Shown piece by piece: positions 48,801 to 53,689 of a stretch of 64,000 nt of DNA. The notes beneath the pieces are model-generated. The model made no database searches. It had not been told where the DNA came from and was given only the letters and a program-made list of their open reading frames with translations. Where the stretch lies: contig CM055113.1 of the NCBI GenBank assembly GCA_029204225.1, positions 23,010,405-23,074,404 on the forward strand, given 5' to 3'. Source of the DNA: Diphasiastrum complanatum (Eukaryota; Streptophyta; Lycopodiopsida; Lycopodiales; Lycopodiaceae). Position numbers and translations under genes: made by a program. Position 1 is the first letter of the stretch. Each line of letters opens with the position of its first letter.

Positions 48801-50268
48801 TGGAGGGCAATGTTTTAGAAGGGGGGAGTGTTATGGACACGCATTATAGTCCATACTTCTCTACTTTCGACAGTATTAGTGGACACAGTTTATATTTACA
48901 CGTGATGGGCCTAGAAATATTATTTTACATGGTTTTCTATTTTTGGCCCTAATTTTTTAATTTCACTTTCCCTCCAAATCATTATGAAGGAAAGTAGGGT
49001 TTGTCCACTATAAATAGCCACTAAGGCTGGTCATTTTTTAGTTTTGATCATTTGAGTCTTGGACTTCTTGTAGGGGAGTTGTACTATTTTGGAGATCTTA
49101 GTTGGAGATTTGCCTAAACTATCGGCGGCCATTGATATTCATACAGTTTATTAGTTGGAGAATGCTATGTGAATGCCTTTTGCTGTTTTTTTTTGCATCA
49201 TTGATACTAATACTTGTGAATCTGTTCATAACATGTGTGGGCAGGGAATCAAACCTGGGTGGGCTATCTTTTTCAGTTCTCAATCAACACCATGGCTAGG
49301 TTGAAGGCTATGTCTTGAGCATCCTAACACCTTGTCACAATAGCCACGTACACTTCAACAAGTGCCACAAAATCTGCTACCATTATTGTGGGCTCTAAAC
49401 CACCAATGGTCGAGCTCATGGTTGTGACTAATAGGTCGACAATATCTTTTCAAGGTCTAGTGGATTTATGCCAAAGAGTGGAAGCTCACTTTTCAACATA
49501 GCAACGGTCTTCTTACTGGTGGAGCATTGGTCTTGCATAATTTGTACCACAATGCTCATGTTGCCTTTTTTTGGCATTTTTGGTCAATATGGCTTGCCTA
49601 ATAATGTTTATTTGGTGTAGCTTTGCCAATAATTTTCATCATGATGCCTTTGTTTGGCATTCTTCGAGGCATCTGTGTACCTTGACAGACATTACACGAA
49701 GTCAATTCACTTTTCATATGGATCCTTCATGCATCAACACATTTAAGGCTTGTGTATAACATTGGTTTTCTTTGATGGCATCCCTAGTGTATGTCAATTT
49801 ATGCCTTTCAGCAACTACACTAGGTAGTGGTTTAGCTTTTCATTCAGCCCATTCCGTGCTCGAAATGTTTTATAGCTCTATTACTATAATCATCATAGCA
49901 ATTCATGACTGGTCTCGATTGCGATTCGTTGCAATTCATAAATAAATGAAGACAAATTCTCATAAATAAATTTTCCAGATATTTCTTTGAATGGTTTAAA
50001 TACTCATGATAATAATAAGATCTGCTCCAAAAGAAATTGCAACCATGGAAACAAAAACCATAGTCACAGCCTTATAACCAAATTTTGAAGATACAACACA
50101 AATGATATTCATTTTGAGAATGCAAAAAGGATGAAATAAAAACATAGCTCAAAGTACCCGCTCTTCCAGATTAACAACTTCTGCAGCAAGAGCTTGTGAT
50201 CGTTCGACTGCCAAGTTGCTTTCTTGTTGGGCTTTCTCCCTTTCCATCCTCAAGTTGTTCACTATTAA
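8478..50268 (-). CDS. BLI: BLISTER (BLI) homologue, C-terminal half, 8 exons
   Basis: The coding segments, in transcript order, are 50268-50158, 31776-31700, 23127-23060, 22984-22844, 12504-12299, 9359-9291, 9129-8974 and 8558-8478. All junctions are GT-AG and every phase matches across them. The joined product is a charged coiled coil (motifs [70 protein letters not shown]) ending in [20 protein letters not shown], then a short basic tail and TGA. This order and the C-terminal motif match Arabidopsis BLISTER as I remember it. BLI is a plant-specific coiled-coil protein that binds the PRC2 methyltransferase CURLY LEAF and affects cell differentiation and cold and ER-stress responses. The N-terminal half and start codon were not found between 50.3 and 64 kb. 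The introns carry most of the transposons listed here. The coding segments have no stops, so this looks like a live gene. Confidence 0.88.
8974..9129 (-). CDS. BLI: BLI coding exon g
   Basis: This exon has 52 codons in phase 0. It follows acceptor TTTTCCACAG and ends before donor GTTTGC. The peptide begins [20 protein letters not shown] and ends [10 protein letters not shown]. This is the strongest single match to BLI, which has LNNELSRKLEAQTQRLELLT and DEGDE at the same spacing. Confidence 0.9.
9291..9359 (-). CDS. BLI: BLI coding exon f
   Basis: This exon has 23 codons in phase 0, encoding [20 protein letters not shown] then DLR. It lies between acceptor TTGTTCCAG and donor GTAGGT. It continues the coiled coil of exon e, corresponding to LALEKEELVQAL in BLI. 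A 161-bp intron follows. Confidence 0.86.
9360..12298 (-). other. BLI intron (2.9 kb), no element recognised
   Basis: The intron is bounded by donor GTCTCT (minus) and acceptor TTGTTCCAG. It starts in the 12233-12298 microsatellite. The remainder is AT-rich with short open frames lacking motifs; I could not assign the 10.6-11.1 kb part to a family. Confidence 0.5.
12233..12298. repeat. (GT)n(GA)n microsatellite at a BLI splice donor
   Basis: On the plus strand a GT tract is followed by a GA tract. On the minus strand it reads (TC)n(AC)n and begins at the very first bases of the intron. Confidence 0.93.
12299..12504 (-). CDS. BLI: BLI coding exon e
   Basis: This 206-nt exon completes a Gly codon carried from exon d. 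It reads from [20 protein letters not shown] through a Ser/Pro-rich linker to [10 protein letters not shown], equivalent to the NINALISE region of BLI. The acceptor is GTTTACAG. The donor is GTCTCT, which directly abuts a (CT)n(CA)n microsatellite. Reading through the donor gives only low-complexity Ser/Leu and Thr/His peptide before a stop, so the splice is required. Confidence 0.85.
12505..14717 (-). other. BLI intron segment, no element recognised
   Basis: This is the upper-coordinate flank of BLI exon e. An open frame at 13037-13372 (plus) has no recognisable domain. Sequence near 13110 resembles a damaged primer-binding site (TGGTGTATCAGAG), but no LTR end is visible. Confidence 0.4.
14718..14787 (-). 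repeat. left copy of the LTR-PBS leader, inverted
   Basis: On the minus strand this reads TGGTATCAGAGCC, then a leader (AAGTTAGACCTAACAGTTCA, TGGTGTCAAAGCCACGGTTA). It is nearly identical to 22027-22085 on the plus strand. It is the outer part of a large inverted repeat split by the hAT insertion. The PBS itself is 14776-14787. Confidence 0.8.
14794..14930. repeat. left subterminal TTTCGAAAC repeat cluster of the hAT
   Basis: At least five GTTTCGAA/TTCGAAAC motifs lie within about 115 bp of the left end. A similar, smaller cluster is at 21535-21600. Such subterminal motifs are transposase-binding sites in hAT elements generally; here that role is inferred. Confidence 0.65.
14980..15036. repeat. 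(GA)n microsatellite inside the hAT
   Basis: This is an uninterrupted GA tract. It lies downstream of the 3' end of the minus-strand LINE fragment. Confidence 0.95.
15240..16592 (-). mobile_element. LINE C-terminal fragment (RT tail and zinc-finger region)
   Basis: On the minus strand the fragment opens at [15 protein letters not shown] (RT catalytic motif, normally YADD), then [15 protein letters not shown]. Next come [40 protein letters not shown] and a CQFC...HFIFKC zinc-binding segment. The tail is [13 protein letters not shown] followed by an acidic run. It contains stops. The start abuts a GA microsatellite at 16597. It matches the plus-strand fragment at 53.7-54.7 kb and looks like the missing second half of the LINE at 38.7-39.9 kb. 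Confidence 0.8.
16597..17010. repeat. compound GA/GT microsatellite region
   Basis: A GA tract (16597-16636) is followed by about 370 bp of GTGTGT tracts alternating with GAAAGAGAGGGA units and ending in GA. Long open frames across it encode only Thr/His and Ser/Leu repeats. Confidence 0.9.
17147..20756 (+). pseudogene. hAT transposase, about eight exons, degenerate
   Basis: Exons inferred from GT-AG sites: 17147-17343, 17546-18207, 18458-18711, 18895-19200, 19372-19581, 19795-~20060, 20195-20303 and 20507-20756. The first codes MPR, then [11 protein letters not shown] and, in another frame, a BED zinc finger ([20 protein letters not shown]). The second and third carry the DUF659-like part ([15 protein letters not shown], then [13 protein letters not shown] and [13 protein letters not shown] of the RNase H-like fold). 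Exon 6 carries the hATC dimerisation motif CERNWSV, after which one frameshift is needed to reach [20 protein letters not shown]. The last exon is a Ser/Asp/Glu tail ending RRAARG. The stop, the N-terminal frame change and the hATC frameshift make it inactive as written. Confidence 0.85.
20774..20786. repeat. poly-G run
   Basis: About thirteen consecutive G lie just after the hAT transposase stop. This is a likely sequencing or slippage hotspot. Confidence 0.8.
21619..22026. repeat. large palindrome: two LTR-like arms, ~195 bp each
   Basis: The left arm (21619-21812) is the inverted near-copy of the right arm (about 21828-22026), around a 15-bp centre (AAGCTTGTAGAAGAA). Shared blocks include AACAGAACGAATCTCAAACA, GGAGATGGCTGGTCGCCCTC and GACTCGTGGCACTCCAGGAA. 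The right arm ends TTTCCTACA before a PBS, so the arms are LTR 3' segments facing outward. The left arm's PBS was separated from it by the hAT insertion. Confidence 0.85.
22027..22141 (+). mobile_element. TRIM-like internal domain: PBS to polypurine tract
   Basis: TGGTATCAGAGC (22027-22038) directly follows the LTR-like arm. About 100 bp later GAGGAGGGG precedes TGTTAGAATATC, a plausible polypurine tract and LTR start. The internal domain of ~115 bp with no coding capacity fits a TRIM (terminal-repeat retrotransposon in miniature). The downstream LTR is too short to confirm. Confidence 0.5.
22185..22257 (+). tRNA. tRNA-like sequence, probably a pseudo-tRNA or SINE head
   Basis: A 73-nt cloverleaf can be drawn. 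It has a 7-bp acceptor stem (GGGCGGA with TCTGTCC, two G-U), a perfect D stem (GCTC/GAGC), a 4/5-bp anticodon stem, a 6-nt variable loop, and a T arm with TTCGAAT and one mismatch. Box A (TAGCTCAATGG) and box B (GTTCGAATCC) are good. Position 33 is C instead of the invariant T, and the nominal anticodon CAG (Leu) does not fit a short variable arm. A functional tRNA is therefore unlikely. Confidence 0.6.
22258..22843 (-). other. BLI intron segment next to exon d
   Basis: It has AT-rich sequence with a tandem-like echo (TATGATCAGAGCTG/TATGATCAGAACTG near 22548 and 22598) and a poly-T tract near 22684. No element boundary was found. Confidence 0.35.
22844..22984 (-). CDS. BLI: BLI coding exon d
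   Basis: This 141-nt exon follows acceptor GGTTCTGCAG and ends with GATTTGG before donor GTAAAT. It encodes [11 protein letters not shown], a Ser/Lys-rich linker, then [13 protein letters not shown] has the same LQEEKK-LQ-KLRKA and STSTEDL pattern. An alternative acceptor nearer the donor would leave a 32-nt intron, which is too short for plants, so I chose this one. Confidence 0.86.
23060..23127 (-). CDS. BLI: BLI coding exon c
   Basis: This 68-nt exon (phase 1+66+1) follows acceptor CTGTTACAG and ends at donor GTGAGG. The peptide [20 protein letters not shown] matches the BLI segment around SIEKER-DLQSTINALQEEKK. The next intron is only 75 nt, which contrasts with the multi-kilobase introns around it. 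Confidence 0.87.
23470..24250 (-). mobile_element. possible hAT remnant (terminus plus acidic C-terminal tail)
   Basis: Near 23480-23560, CGGTTCTAAACC and GGTTCAAAACCGGG inverted motifs resemble hAT subterminal repeats. At 24040-24250 the minus strand encodes [20 protein letters not shown], then GG and a poly-Asp tail with a stop, like the acidic tail of the hAT at 20.5 kb. No transposase core lies between, so the assignment is tentative. Confidence 0.35.
24026..24195. repeat. tandem duplication of ~85 bp with ATC/poly-Asp tract
   Basis: CTAGGTCCTAGAGGGGGTGG through CCCACCCTTTGAGTGCTCAT is present twice, head to tail. The two copies differ mainly in the number of ATC triplets. On the minus strand the triplets encode poly-Asp. 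Confidence 0.85.
24250..24545 (-). pseudogene. copia reverse-transcriptase fragment
   Basis: On the minus strand: [26 protein letters not shown][16 protein letters not shown], [20 protein letters not shown] and [10 protein letters not shown] (the catalytic YVDD, here HVDD). At least two in-frame stops are present. It lies only 200 bp from a PBS on the same strand, so gag and integrase have been deleted. Confidence 0.75.
24745..25155 (-). repeat. copia family 2: PBS and complete LTR, minus orientation
   Basis: GCTCTGATACCA (24745-24756) is an inverted PBS. TGAAGATTTACAAGACC... starts the LTR at 24757, and it ends ...CTCTTCAACA at 25155 (399 bp, TG...CA). Truncated copies with the same end lie at ~30835-31046 and 39858-40037. 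The right flank is the interrupted gypsy RT, so this LTR sits inside or against that element. Confidence 0.75.
25156..27441 (+). pseudogene. Ty3/gypsy pol: RT (partial), RNase H, integrase
   Basis: The RT is truncated at its N-terminus. It starts near [16 protein letters not shown] and carries [13 protein letters not shown] and the catalytic YLDDLGVHS. After a frameshift near 25745, RNase H reads [40 protein letters not shown] and [12 protein letters not shown]. Integrase follows with the zinc-binding region damaged ([16 protein letters not shown]), then [11 protein letters not shown], a TAA at about 26715, a frameshift near 26820, [20 protein letters not shown] and the C-terminal [10 protein letters not shown]...EGPYKVKEI, ending QPAPPVQQA. 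No protease or gag is left; the 5' side ends at the family-2 LTR. Confidence 0.9.
27442..28019 (+). other. gypsy 3' spacer with recurring TTCGCC motif
   Basis: It is non-coding. The motif [A]CCTTCGCCGAG or its variants (CTTCGCTGAG, TTTGCCGAGC, GAAGGTTC, CCTTCGCCAG, GTTCGCCTGA) recurs at least seven times between 27660 and 27995, in both orientations. It separates the gypsy pol from the downstream ORF. Confidence 0.5.
28230..29175 (+). CDS. extra ORF downstream of gypsy pol (retroelement accessory ORF?)
   Basis: Two frames overlap. [20 protein letters not shown] runs to MSIHES at ~28385. After one frameshift comes [20 protein letters not shown], then a helical domain ([46 protein letters not shown]) and a Ser/Arg-rich tail to the stop at 29175. 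It is on the pol strand, about 0.8 kb past integrase. The layout and helical body resemble accessory ORFs of plant Tat-lineage gypsy elements (Pfam 'putative plant transposon protein'), but I cannot show homology by eye. Function unknown. Confidence 0.45.
29176..29817. other. non-coding spacer with GAGAAAG tract
   Basis: It includes a short GAGA/GAAAG-rich stretch (29366-29395) and AT-rich, TTAGAGTTAG-like repeats near 29440-29750. No gene or element end was recognised; it may include the upstream part of the hAT remnant that follows. Confidence 0.35.
29820..30675 (+). pseudogene. hAT transposase remnant, N-terminal part
   Basis: It starts [20 protein letters not shown] and GTKRWTCR, then a truncated BED finger with an in-frame TGA and [18 protein letters not shown]-stop. 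Further pieces separated by intron-like sequence are [40 protein letters not shown] with [13 protein letters not shown], and [16 protein letters not shown]. The exon layout matches exons 1-2 of the hAT at 17.1-18.2 kb. It ends near 30675, upstream of a family-2 LTR fragment. Confidence 0.75.
30835..31046 (-). repeat. truncated copia family-2 LTR
   Basis: It shares AGTGAGCTACTTGGC, GGCCACTTGCACTAA, AACATGCCCCATGAG and the end CATTACTCTTCAACA with the complete LTR at 24757-25155. The left boundary is approximate. Confidence 0.7.
31047..31699 (-). other. BLI intron segment
   Basis: It lies between the LTR fragment and BLI exon b. An imperfect duplication (AATTTGTGAGCTACTTTGATAG near 31270 and 31328) is visible. 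No coding content was recognised. Confidence 0.4.
31700..31776 (-). CDS. BLI: BLI coding exon b
   Basis: This 77-nt exon starts in phase 0 and leaves two bases. The acceptor is CTTGTAG and the donor GTACTT. It encodes [20 protein letters not shown] followed by ENASQ, the continuation of exon a in the BLI coiled coil. The two leftover bases plus the first base of the next exon make an Arg codon, and an 8.6-kb intron lies between. Confidence 0.85.
32181..32555 (-). CDS. unrecognised 124-aa ORF inside a BLI intron
   Basis: The peptide has the composition of a real globular or helical protein: [61 protein letters not shown] do not recognise the family. It is on the same strand as BLI, about 0.4 kb before exon b in transcript order, but nothing in BLI corresponds. 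A captured gene fragment or a transposon piece are both possible. A hairpin (CTGTTAT...ATAACAG) lies at its 3' end. Confidence 0.3.
   Translation of the reverse strand: MEESVLGHIFMHVKPMISQVNVVENTPSAHYGIEYQNLWVEFIQRFRSLLMMFGHYPRVPGLHFEDLRAPPFLIQQVVEHALFVSSGHCSRLNMEAQSSLNLSIPSTARNGASQAVIKKLTVFL
33032..33086. repeat. 22-bp perfect inverted repeat, 11-nt loop
   Basis: Arms 33032-33053 and 33065-33086 are exact reverse complements containing GGTACTGTACCCGTTCC. Nearby GGAACGGAACCGTTCC and GTTCC motifs (32920-33190) suggest a transposon terminus. Confidence 0.85.
33397..34060 (-). pseudogene. copia family-1 gag remnant
   Basis: The minus-strand frames [20 protein letters not shown] and [20 protein letters not shown] with [17 protein letters not shown] match copia gag. 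A Lys-rich stretch ([12 protein letters not shown]) and HNKFKKS follow, where a zinc knuckle would sit. At least one frameshift separates the pieces, and the 3' side is truncated. It belongs with the LTR at 34823-35144. Confidence 0.75.
34240..34625. repeat. 24-bp minisatellite in a copia leader
   Basis: About fifteen imperfect copies of TCTGTCAGACAACCAGCGAA plus CAGG lie between the PBS/LTR and gag of the family-1 element. Copies vary in length and carry GAAAACC or GACAACC variants. The 24-nt period keeps an open frame (NRSVRQPA repeats) that is most likely fortuitous. Confidence 0.88.
34811..35144 (-). repeat. copia family-1 5' LTR with PBS
   Basis: The inverted PBS GCTCTGATACCA is at 34811-34822 and the LTR runs 34823-35144 (322 bp, starts TGTCAGAATTTC, ends CCTACATGCACA). 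GATTC follows at 35145-35149 and pairs with AATTC at 40309-40313 as a one-mismatch 5-bp target duplication. Related LTRs are at 40314-40603 and 52661-52981. Confidence 0.8.
35145..35340 (+). pseudogene. copia X integrase/RT linker, right half
   Basis: On the plus strand the sequence continues [40 protein letters not shown] and VFDG, then stops. It is nearly the same protein as the family-1 pol at 42.4-42.6 kb. It begins exactly where the left half at 40038-40313 ends. Confidence 0.7.
35345..36690 (-). pseudogene. internally deleted hAT transposase
   Basis: Reading on the minus strand: [32 protein letters not shown] and [18 protein letters not shown] (BED finger, ~36450-36670). Then [18 protein letters not shown] (equivalent to 17.8 kb) at 35830-35890, then directly the tail exon [20 protein letters not shown] with an acidic end (35366-35525). 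The DUF659, catalytic and hATC regions of the 14.8-21.6 kb copy are missing, so this is a deletion derivative. TIRs were not located. Confidence 0.75.
36695..36965. repeat. compound (CA)n/(CT)n microsatellite
   Basis: A (CA)n tract at 36695-36733 is followed by CACACT/CTCTCT alternations up to about 36960. Confidence 0.93.
36966..38330. other. no gene recognised
   Basis: It is mixed-composition sequence without microsatellites. Open frames at 37857-38162 lack motifs. It lies within the 18.4-kb BLI intron. Confidence 0.35.
38340..38690. repeat. GGAAC minisatellite
   Basis: About 350 bp of irregular tandem units built from AGGAACAGGAAC, ATGAAC, AAGAAC and TTAGGAAC. Unit length varies, so no single period fits. 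The same GGAAC/GTTCC words occur at 32920-33190. Confidence 0.85.
38741..39855 (-). mobile_element. LINE fragment: linker and N-terminal reverse transcriptase
   Basis: On the minus strand: [78 protein letters not shown] (the usual KS-KA-D-I motif), [19 protein letters not shown], and after a frameshift [20 protein letters not shown] and [13 protein letters not shown] (RT motif B, normally GVKQGCPLSP). It stops before YADD, which is where the fragment at 15.2-16.6 kb begins. Confidence 0.82.
39858..40037 (-). repeat. truncated copia family-2 LTR
   Basis: It starts TCTAGGTGTCAACC and ends ATTACTCTTCAACA, nearly identical to the right half of the LTR at 24757-25155. It directly abuts the copia X integrase fragment. 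Confidence 0.75.
40038..40313 (+). pseudogene. copia X integrase, left half
   Basis: On the plus strand [40 protein letters not shown] carries the catalytic Glu region of integrase (QQNGVAERK). A damaged stretch leads to AHIPKNS, where a family-1 LTR begins. The continuation lies at 35145-35340. Confidence 0.75.
40314..40603 (-). repeat. copia family-1 3' LTR, truncated at its inner end
   Basis: It starts TGTCATAATTTG (plus view) and follows the 34823-35144 LTR up to AAAATAGATTC. About 40 bp of the inner end and the polypurine tract are missing, so the pol reading frame runs straight into the LTR. Confidence 0.8.
40533..43740 (-). pseudogene. copia family-1 pol: GAG_pre, integrase, RT, RNase H
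   Basis: Domain order on the minus strand: [15 protein letters not shown] (GAG-pre-integrase, 43.55-43.74 kb), integrase ([52 protein letters not shown]), the linker to RT ([30 protein letters not shown]), RT ([24 protein letters not shown], catalytic YVDDLVITG), then RNase H ([53 protein letters not shown]). Frameshifts occur near 40770, 41100 and 41430, and the integrase has a tandem duplication. The region upstream of 43740 lacks gag; the matching gag and 5' LTR are at 33.4-35.1 kb. Confidence 0.9.
42851..43397 (-). repeat. tandem duplication of a 278-bp integrase segment
   Basis: Unit 1 (42851-43128) and unit 2 (43129 to about 43397) both carry the sequence coding [16 protein letters not shown] through [12 protein letters not shown] and the following KDHGI-adjacent part. 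They differ by scattered substitutions and small deletions, so the event is not recent. Confidence 0.8.
43741..45900. other. no gene recognised; possible eroded gypsy pieces
   Basis: At 44980-45100 (plus) [14 protein letters not shown] faintly resembles the integrase motif LF...I...LYGLP, but catalytic residues are absent. The rest of this stretch lacks motifs. Confidence 0.25.
45700..47670 (+). other. unresolved run of overlapping plus-strand open frames
   Basis: Long plus-strand frames overlap almost continuously (45705-45947, 46040-46345, 46297-46677, 46815-47427, 47428-47745), with few minus-strand ones. The first contains SPIVE/SHSPIV-type repeats. No retroelement or host domain is recognisable; it could be the eroded body of the gypsy element whose integrase end follows. 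Confidence 0.25.
47675..48300 (+). pseudogene. gypsy integrase C-terminus and chromodomain-like end
   Basis: [15 protein letters not shown] and [20 protein letters not shown] with [20 protein letters not shown] match the gypsy integrase C-terminal region. A telomeric tract then interrupts. It resumes [37 protein letters not shown] and [19 protein letters not shown], the pattern of gypsy integrase/chromodomain ends. The frames are broken. Confidence 0.75.
47935..47974. repeat. interstitial telomeric repeat (GGGTTTA)n
   Basis: One GGGTTCA variant, four perfect GGGTTTA units and a partial GGGTT make 40 bp of Arabidopsis-type plant telomere sequence. The tract sits inside the gypsy integrase region between FARHKFVQ and LSAHYYGPF. 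Confidence 0.95.
48829..49100 (+). repeat. gypsy 3' LTR start with polypurine tract
   Basis: GAAGGGGGGAG (48818-48828) is a polypurine tract followed by TGTTATGGACACGC. The LTR right end was not located. It is the expected partner of the integrase end at 47.7-48.3 kb. Confidence 0.65.
49008..49017 (+). promoter_or_regulatory. TATA box in the gypsy LTR
   Basis: CTATAAATAG lies about 180 bp into the LTR, a normal position for an LTR promoter. Confidence 0.55.
49101..50157 (-). other. BLI intron segment
   Basis: It probably includes the remaining gypsy LTR. Past it, frames are short. No element end was recognised next to BLI exon a. Confidence 0.35.
50158..50268 (-). CDS. BLI: BLI coding exon a (most upstream exon seen)
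   Basis: This exon has 37 codons in phase 0. It is preceded on the minus strand by acceptor TTATACAG and followed by donor GTACTT. The peptide is coiled coil ([20 protein letters not shown], then [11 protein letters not shown]) and aligns with the BLI segment just before its LRS-ELKLE stretch. An 18.4-kb intron follows, holding copia, LINE, gypsy and hAT remnants. Confidence 0.82.
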
Positions 50269-51535
50269 CTGTATAAAAAATAACGCAAGGGATATCAACT
50301 TAAAAAAAAGTTTTGGCCGTCACAATATAATGACGCATAAAAAATTGAGACATTCCTCTCAAAACTAGCATGCATAACTCCATGCTAACGAACATTCTAC
50401 ATCTCCATATATCACGCTAACACTTCTACAACATACATGACACAAAGTCATTTGAATGATTGAGCTATATCTGCTAAGCACAAAATGCTAGAATTAACAA
50501 TATGAAAAAGAAAAGCTAGAAGATGAACATTCCTCTTGTTTTGATGATGACGAGTGGTCTTGGCTGAAACTTGTGCATTAGGAAAGGGATTGTACCAAGT
50601 GGCAAATGCAAATGACTATTGTAGGTAAATTCAATCAACGAAGCGTATTTCTACTTTAGTGGCTTACTAAATGCATCTACTCTAAGCATACCTTCCATTT
50701 TCTCATCGGCCCTCTCAACTAACCATCAAATCGTGCATGATCTGCTGAGTTTGAGCTCAACATGGACTCCACTTCTTTTTTTGAGGTCGACAAAGGTTCC
50801 ATGACTTGAGCCTCATGATCACTTATTACATCATTGGAAAAGGCACAAGATTAGCCTCTCTAAATATATGATCTAATTTAGATGCCTTGACACTATTCTT
50901 CAAAGGGATAAATCAAGTGATCTACTACCACCAAATAGTATCATTCCCCACCTAGATCTCAATAGACCACTAAGCAAGTCCAAGGAAGTACCCCCAGCCT
51001 CTTGTTCGGAATTTTCAATAAGTATACCTGCTAGGCTCTCACTAGTGTATGCTTGATTTTGTGATTAGTAGCTACATGCTGCTGGTGTGACTCCTCTTTC
51101 CATGACTCTGATTGATCCATTGCTTGGGGGCTAGATCCGTTCGATCTACGTTTGGTTGGGTTGGTTTATCCACCACCTGTTCCCTTGTGTTGTTGCTTTG
51201 TATGGTATGCTTAGACTAGAATCCTGTTGTGAGGACTTTATATTTACAATATTTCATTTTTCACCAATAAAAATGTCTTTGTAATAGCTCACATGTTAAG
51301 TGTATTTCAACGTTGTCCAGCACTAGACAACACTCATACAAGAATTGGTACCAAAATAACAATCTATTCAGGATTAAATCCTAAAGCGCTACAACTCTCA
51401 TATAACGGATTGGTGGTCTATTGGAGAATCCCACAAAGCCCTTACTTCCAGCCTAAGGTACATATCAATGGAGATCTATAGGAGGATGAAACAGCATTTA
51501 CTTCACTAAACATGTCAACCCACCTAGCATTCTAG
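50269..51535. other. upstream of BLI exon a, no exon recognised
   Basis: I searched the minus strand for the expected BLI coiled-coil exons and found none. The sequence has no motifs. Confidence 0.35.
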
Positions 51536-51539
51536 TCCC

Positions 51540-51930
51540 TAACTAAGGCCTAGTTGGTTACCTACTAAACTGATTGACAATTAAAGAACATGGTAAGCTT
51601 TCTGCCATACAAGTGATATTTCCAATACTTCAATGCATGGATTAAAGCAAAAAGCTCTCCTTCTAAATGGTGTGCTTTGATTGTGGTTCTTACTTTAGAA
51701 GGACCTGGCCTACCACCCAAAGTGAAACTACCCCAATTGCAAAATCACTAGCATATGACTTTACCACACATGATTTACTAGGATCAACAACTATCATTGG
51801 TGAAGCTAAAACTATTACTTTCTTGAGAGTTTAGAAATTTCCATCCGATTTCTTGTTCCACTGGATCAATTCATGCGACCTTCCTTTCTTAATGAAGGGA
51901 TAAGGAAACTTAAAATAATCATATACATGC
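51540..51930 (-). pseudogene. eroded gypsy RT/RNase H fragment
   Basis: The minus-strand frames include KKGRSHELIQWNKKSDGNF, LKKVIVLASPMIVVDPSK, SYASDFAIGVV and, in another frame, a HLEGELFALIHALKYWKYHL-like stretch. The order matches the RT thumb to RNase H of gypsy elements. Many stops are present. Confidence 0.5.
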
Positions 51931-53538
51931 TCTCCAAAGCGATATCAGGTTTACCGTTGACTTTGACCAGGAAAAACTTTGACTGCAAATAATATTTGAA
52001 CAATGATGGACAATGGATGAATGACAAGCTTTATCGAATAACCAAACACAATGTACATCAAGGCTTGCCTACTTGGGCTATCTCGCAGACATGCACTCTC
52101 CCAAGCTCTTCATCTACGTCACCATTTAAGTGTCCTCACTAGTCTATTGTAAAAGACGATTCCGTTCTTCCCCCCACCTCTTGTTAGCTGCTACGTCAAT
52201 GCTAGGTCCGTTGACCTACTACCTCCACAACTAAGTCCACCTAACTCCATAACTCACTTGTGAATTAAGCAATCCAAGTGGGTCAAAATCCCAAATGACT
52301 TTTGAGTGTAAGAATGACTTGCAACATAAGTTTGTCACAATGAAACAAAATTGTTTTGAAAAATAAAATTTTGATAGTTTACTTAGTGTTAGATGAATTC
52401 AAAAGTCATCAATCAACACATCACAAGAACAACGTACTGATAAACTAGAAAGAGGCAAATATAACATTGCATAGAGGCTAGATCTATATTGATCCAGTCG
52501 ATTACAAATAGAGATACATTGCAAACCAAAAAGGAAGAGTCAACGTTACAAGCTTACTCAATCCAACTAAATGGGAAGGCGCCTAAGATAACAGAAACTT
52601 CTGATAGTTGAATAACAAGGAGAAGACCAAAGAATGCCACAAGGAACATACACTCCACCTTGTCATAATTTGATCCACAAATTCTAGATAGGAAAAAACT
52701 AATCGTATTAGCACCCACAAATCAAGATCAATATAGAGATTAAAGAGAACTCATATTATAGAGGACTGACCAAAGCTCTATACAAAATGACATGAGGTGG
52801 GGCGCCACCCTCTCCTATATAGTGTCTCTAGTGTATGTCAAAAGCTAAAAGCAAAAGCAAAAGCTTGAAAGCCGAAAAGATAATTGCTAAAGTTATACTC
52901 TATTTTGGGTAAAGACCCACAATGAATTTCTAAGTGTAAAACTAAACTCTATACTAGTACTAGTGCACCTTCCTACAAACATGTCTAATAGACTTGAATT
53001 TAGGATTTACTAAATATAGATTTGGCCCCTATAATAGCATGCAGGCATGGCCAATCAAACTTTAGGGGTACAAAAAAACATTAATTTCTACACACCTTGA
53101 TAGCACAAGTCTATAGACCTTCATAGAATGGTTTTGGGAGCTCAAGTGAAGGATTGTTTACAAGTTCTGTATGGCTGAATTTCAACCACCTATTGGATCA
53201 AGTTCCAGACAAAAGAATCAACTCATTTATCCATGTCATGATGTCTAGATTATTGACGAATTATCTGTAAACTAGGCCATTAAGTTGTCTTTCACAAGTT
53301 CATCCTTATCCAAACTCATCATCCATGAGTTTGGGACCCAACTAGTAGTATGAACAATGATAATTACTTGCAATAGCTCATGATTCCAAAAGGGCTTCCC
53401 ACAATATGCACTTGTTTAACAATCTACTGCTAGAAACTGGCATACCTCCACCCTTTCATACATTTCTCAAGGAGAATCAAATATATGTACATCTATATAT
53501 GTATTTAAACTTACATACACTTTTATCCATAGGTGAGG
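51931..53538. other. no gene recognised outside the LTR
   Basis: Apart from the solo LTR this stretch has no motif or open frame worth naming. Confidence 0.3.
52661..52981 (-). repeat. copia family-1 LTR, apparently solo
   Basis: It starts TGTCATAATTTG and ends CCTACAAACA, 321 bp, colinear with the LTR at 34823-35144 but clearly diverged. No PBS or coding domain adjoins. The 5-bp flanks (CACCT, TGTCT) do not match, so boundaries or history are uncertain. Confidence 0.7.
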
Positions 53539-53667
53539 GGCCCCATGCATCCTCCTCCCCTCACCCATGCATACACTTTTTTTAACTAAAAAAGATGGGG
53601 AGGAGGATGCATGTATGGGGAAAAGGATGCATGGCCCTCATCCCAATGCATACATCTAAGGGGCCCA
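53539..53667. repeat. hairpin repeat, left copy
   Basis: CATGCATCCTCCTCCCC pairs with GGGGAGGAGGATGCATG within about 130 bp. A direct copy lies at 54737-54862. The two flank a LINE fragment. Confidence 0.75.
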
Positions 53668-53689
53668 CTCCAAATTCCAATTACCCTTT

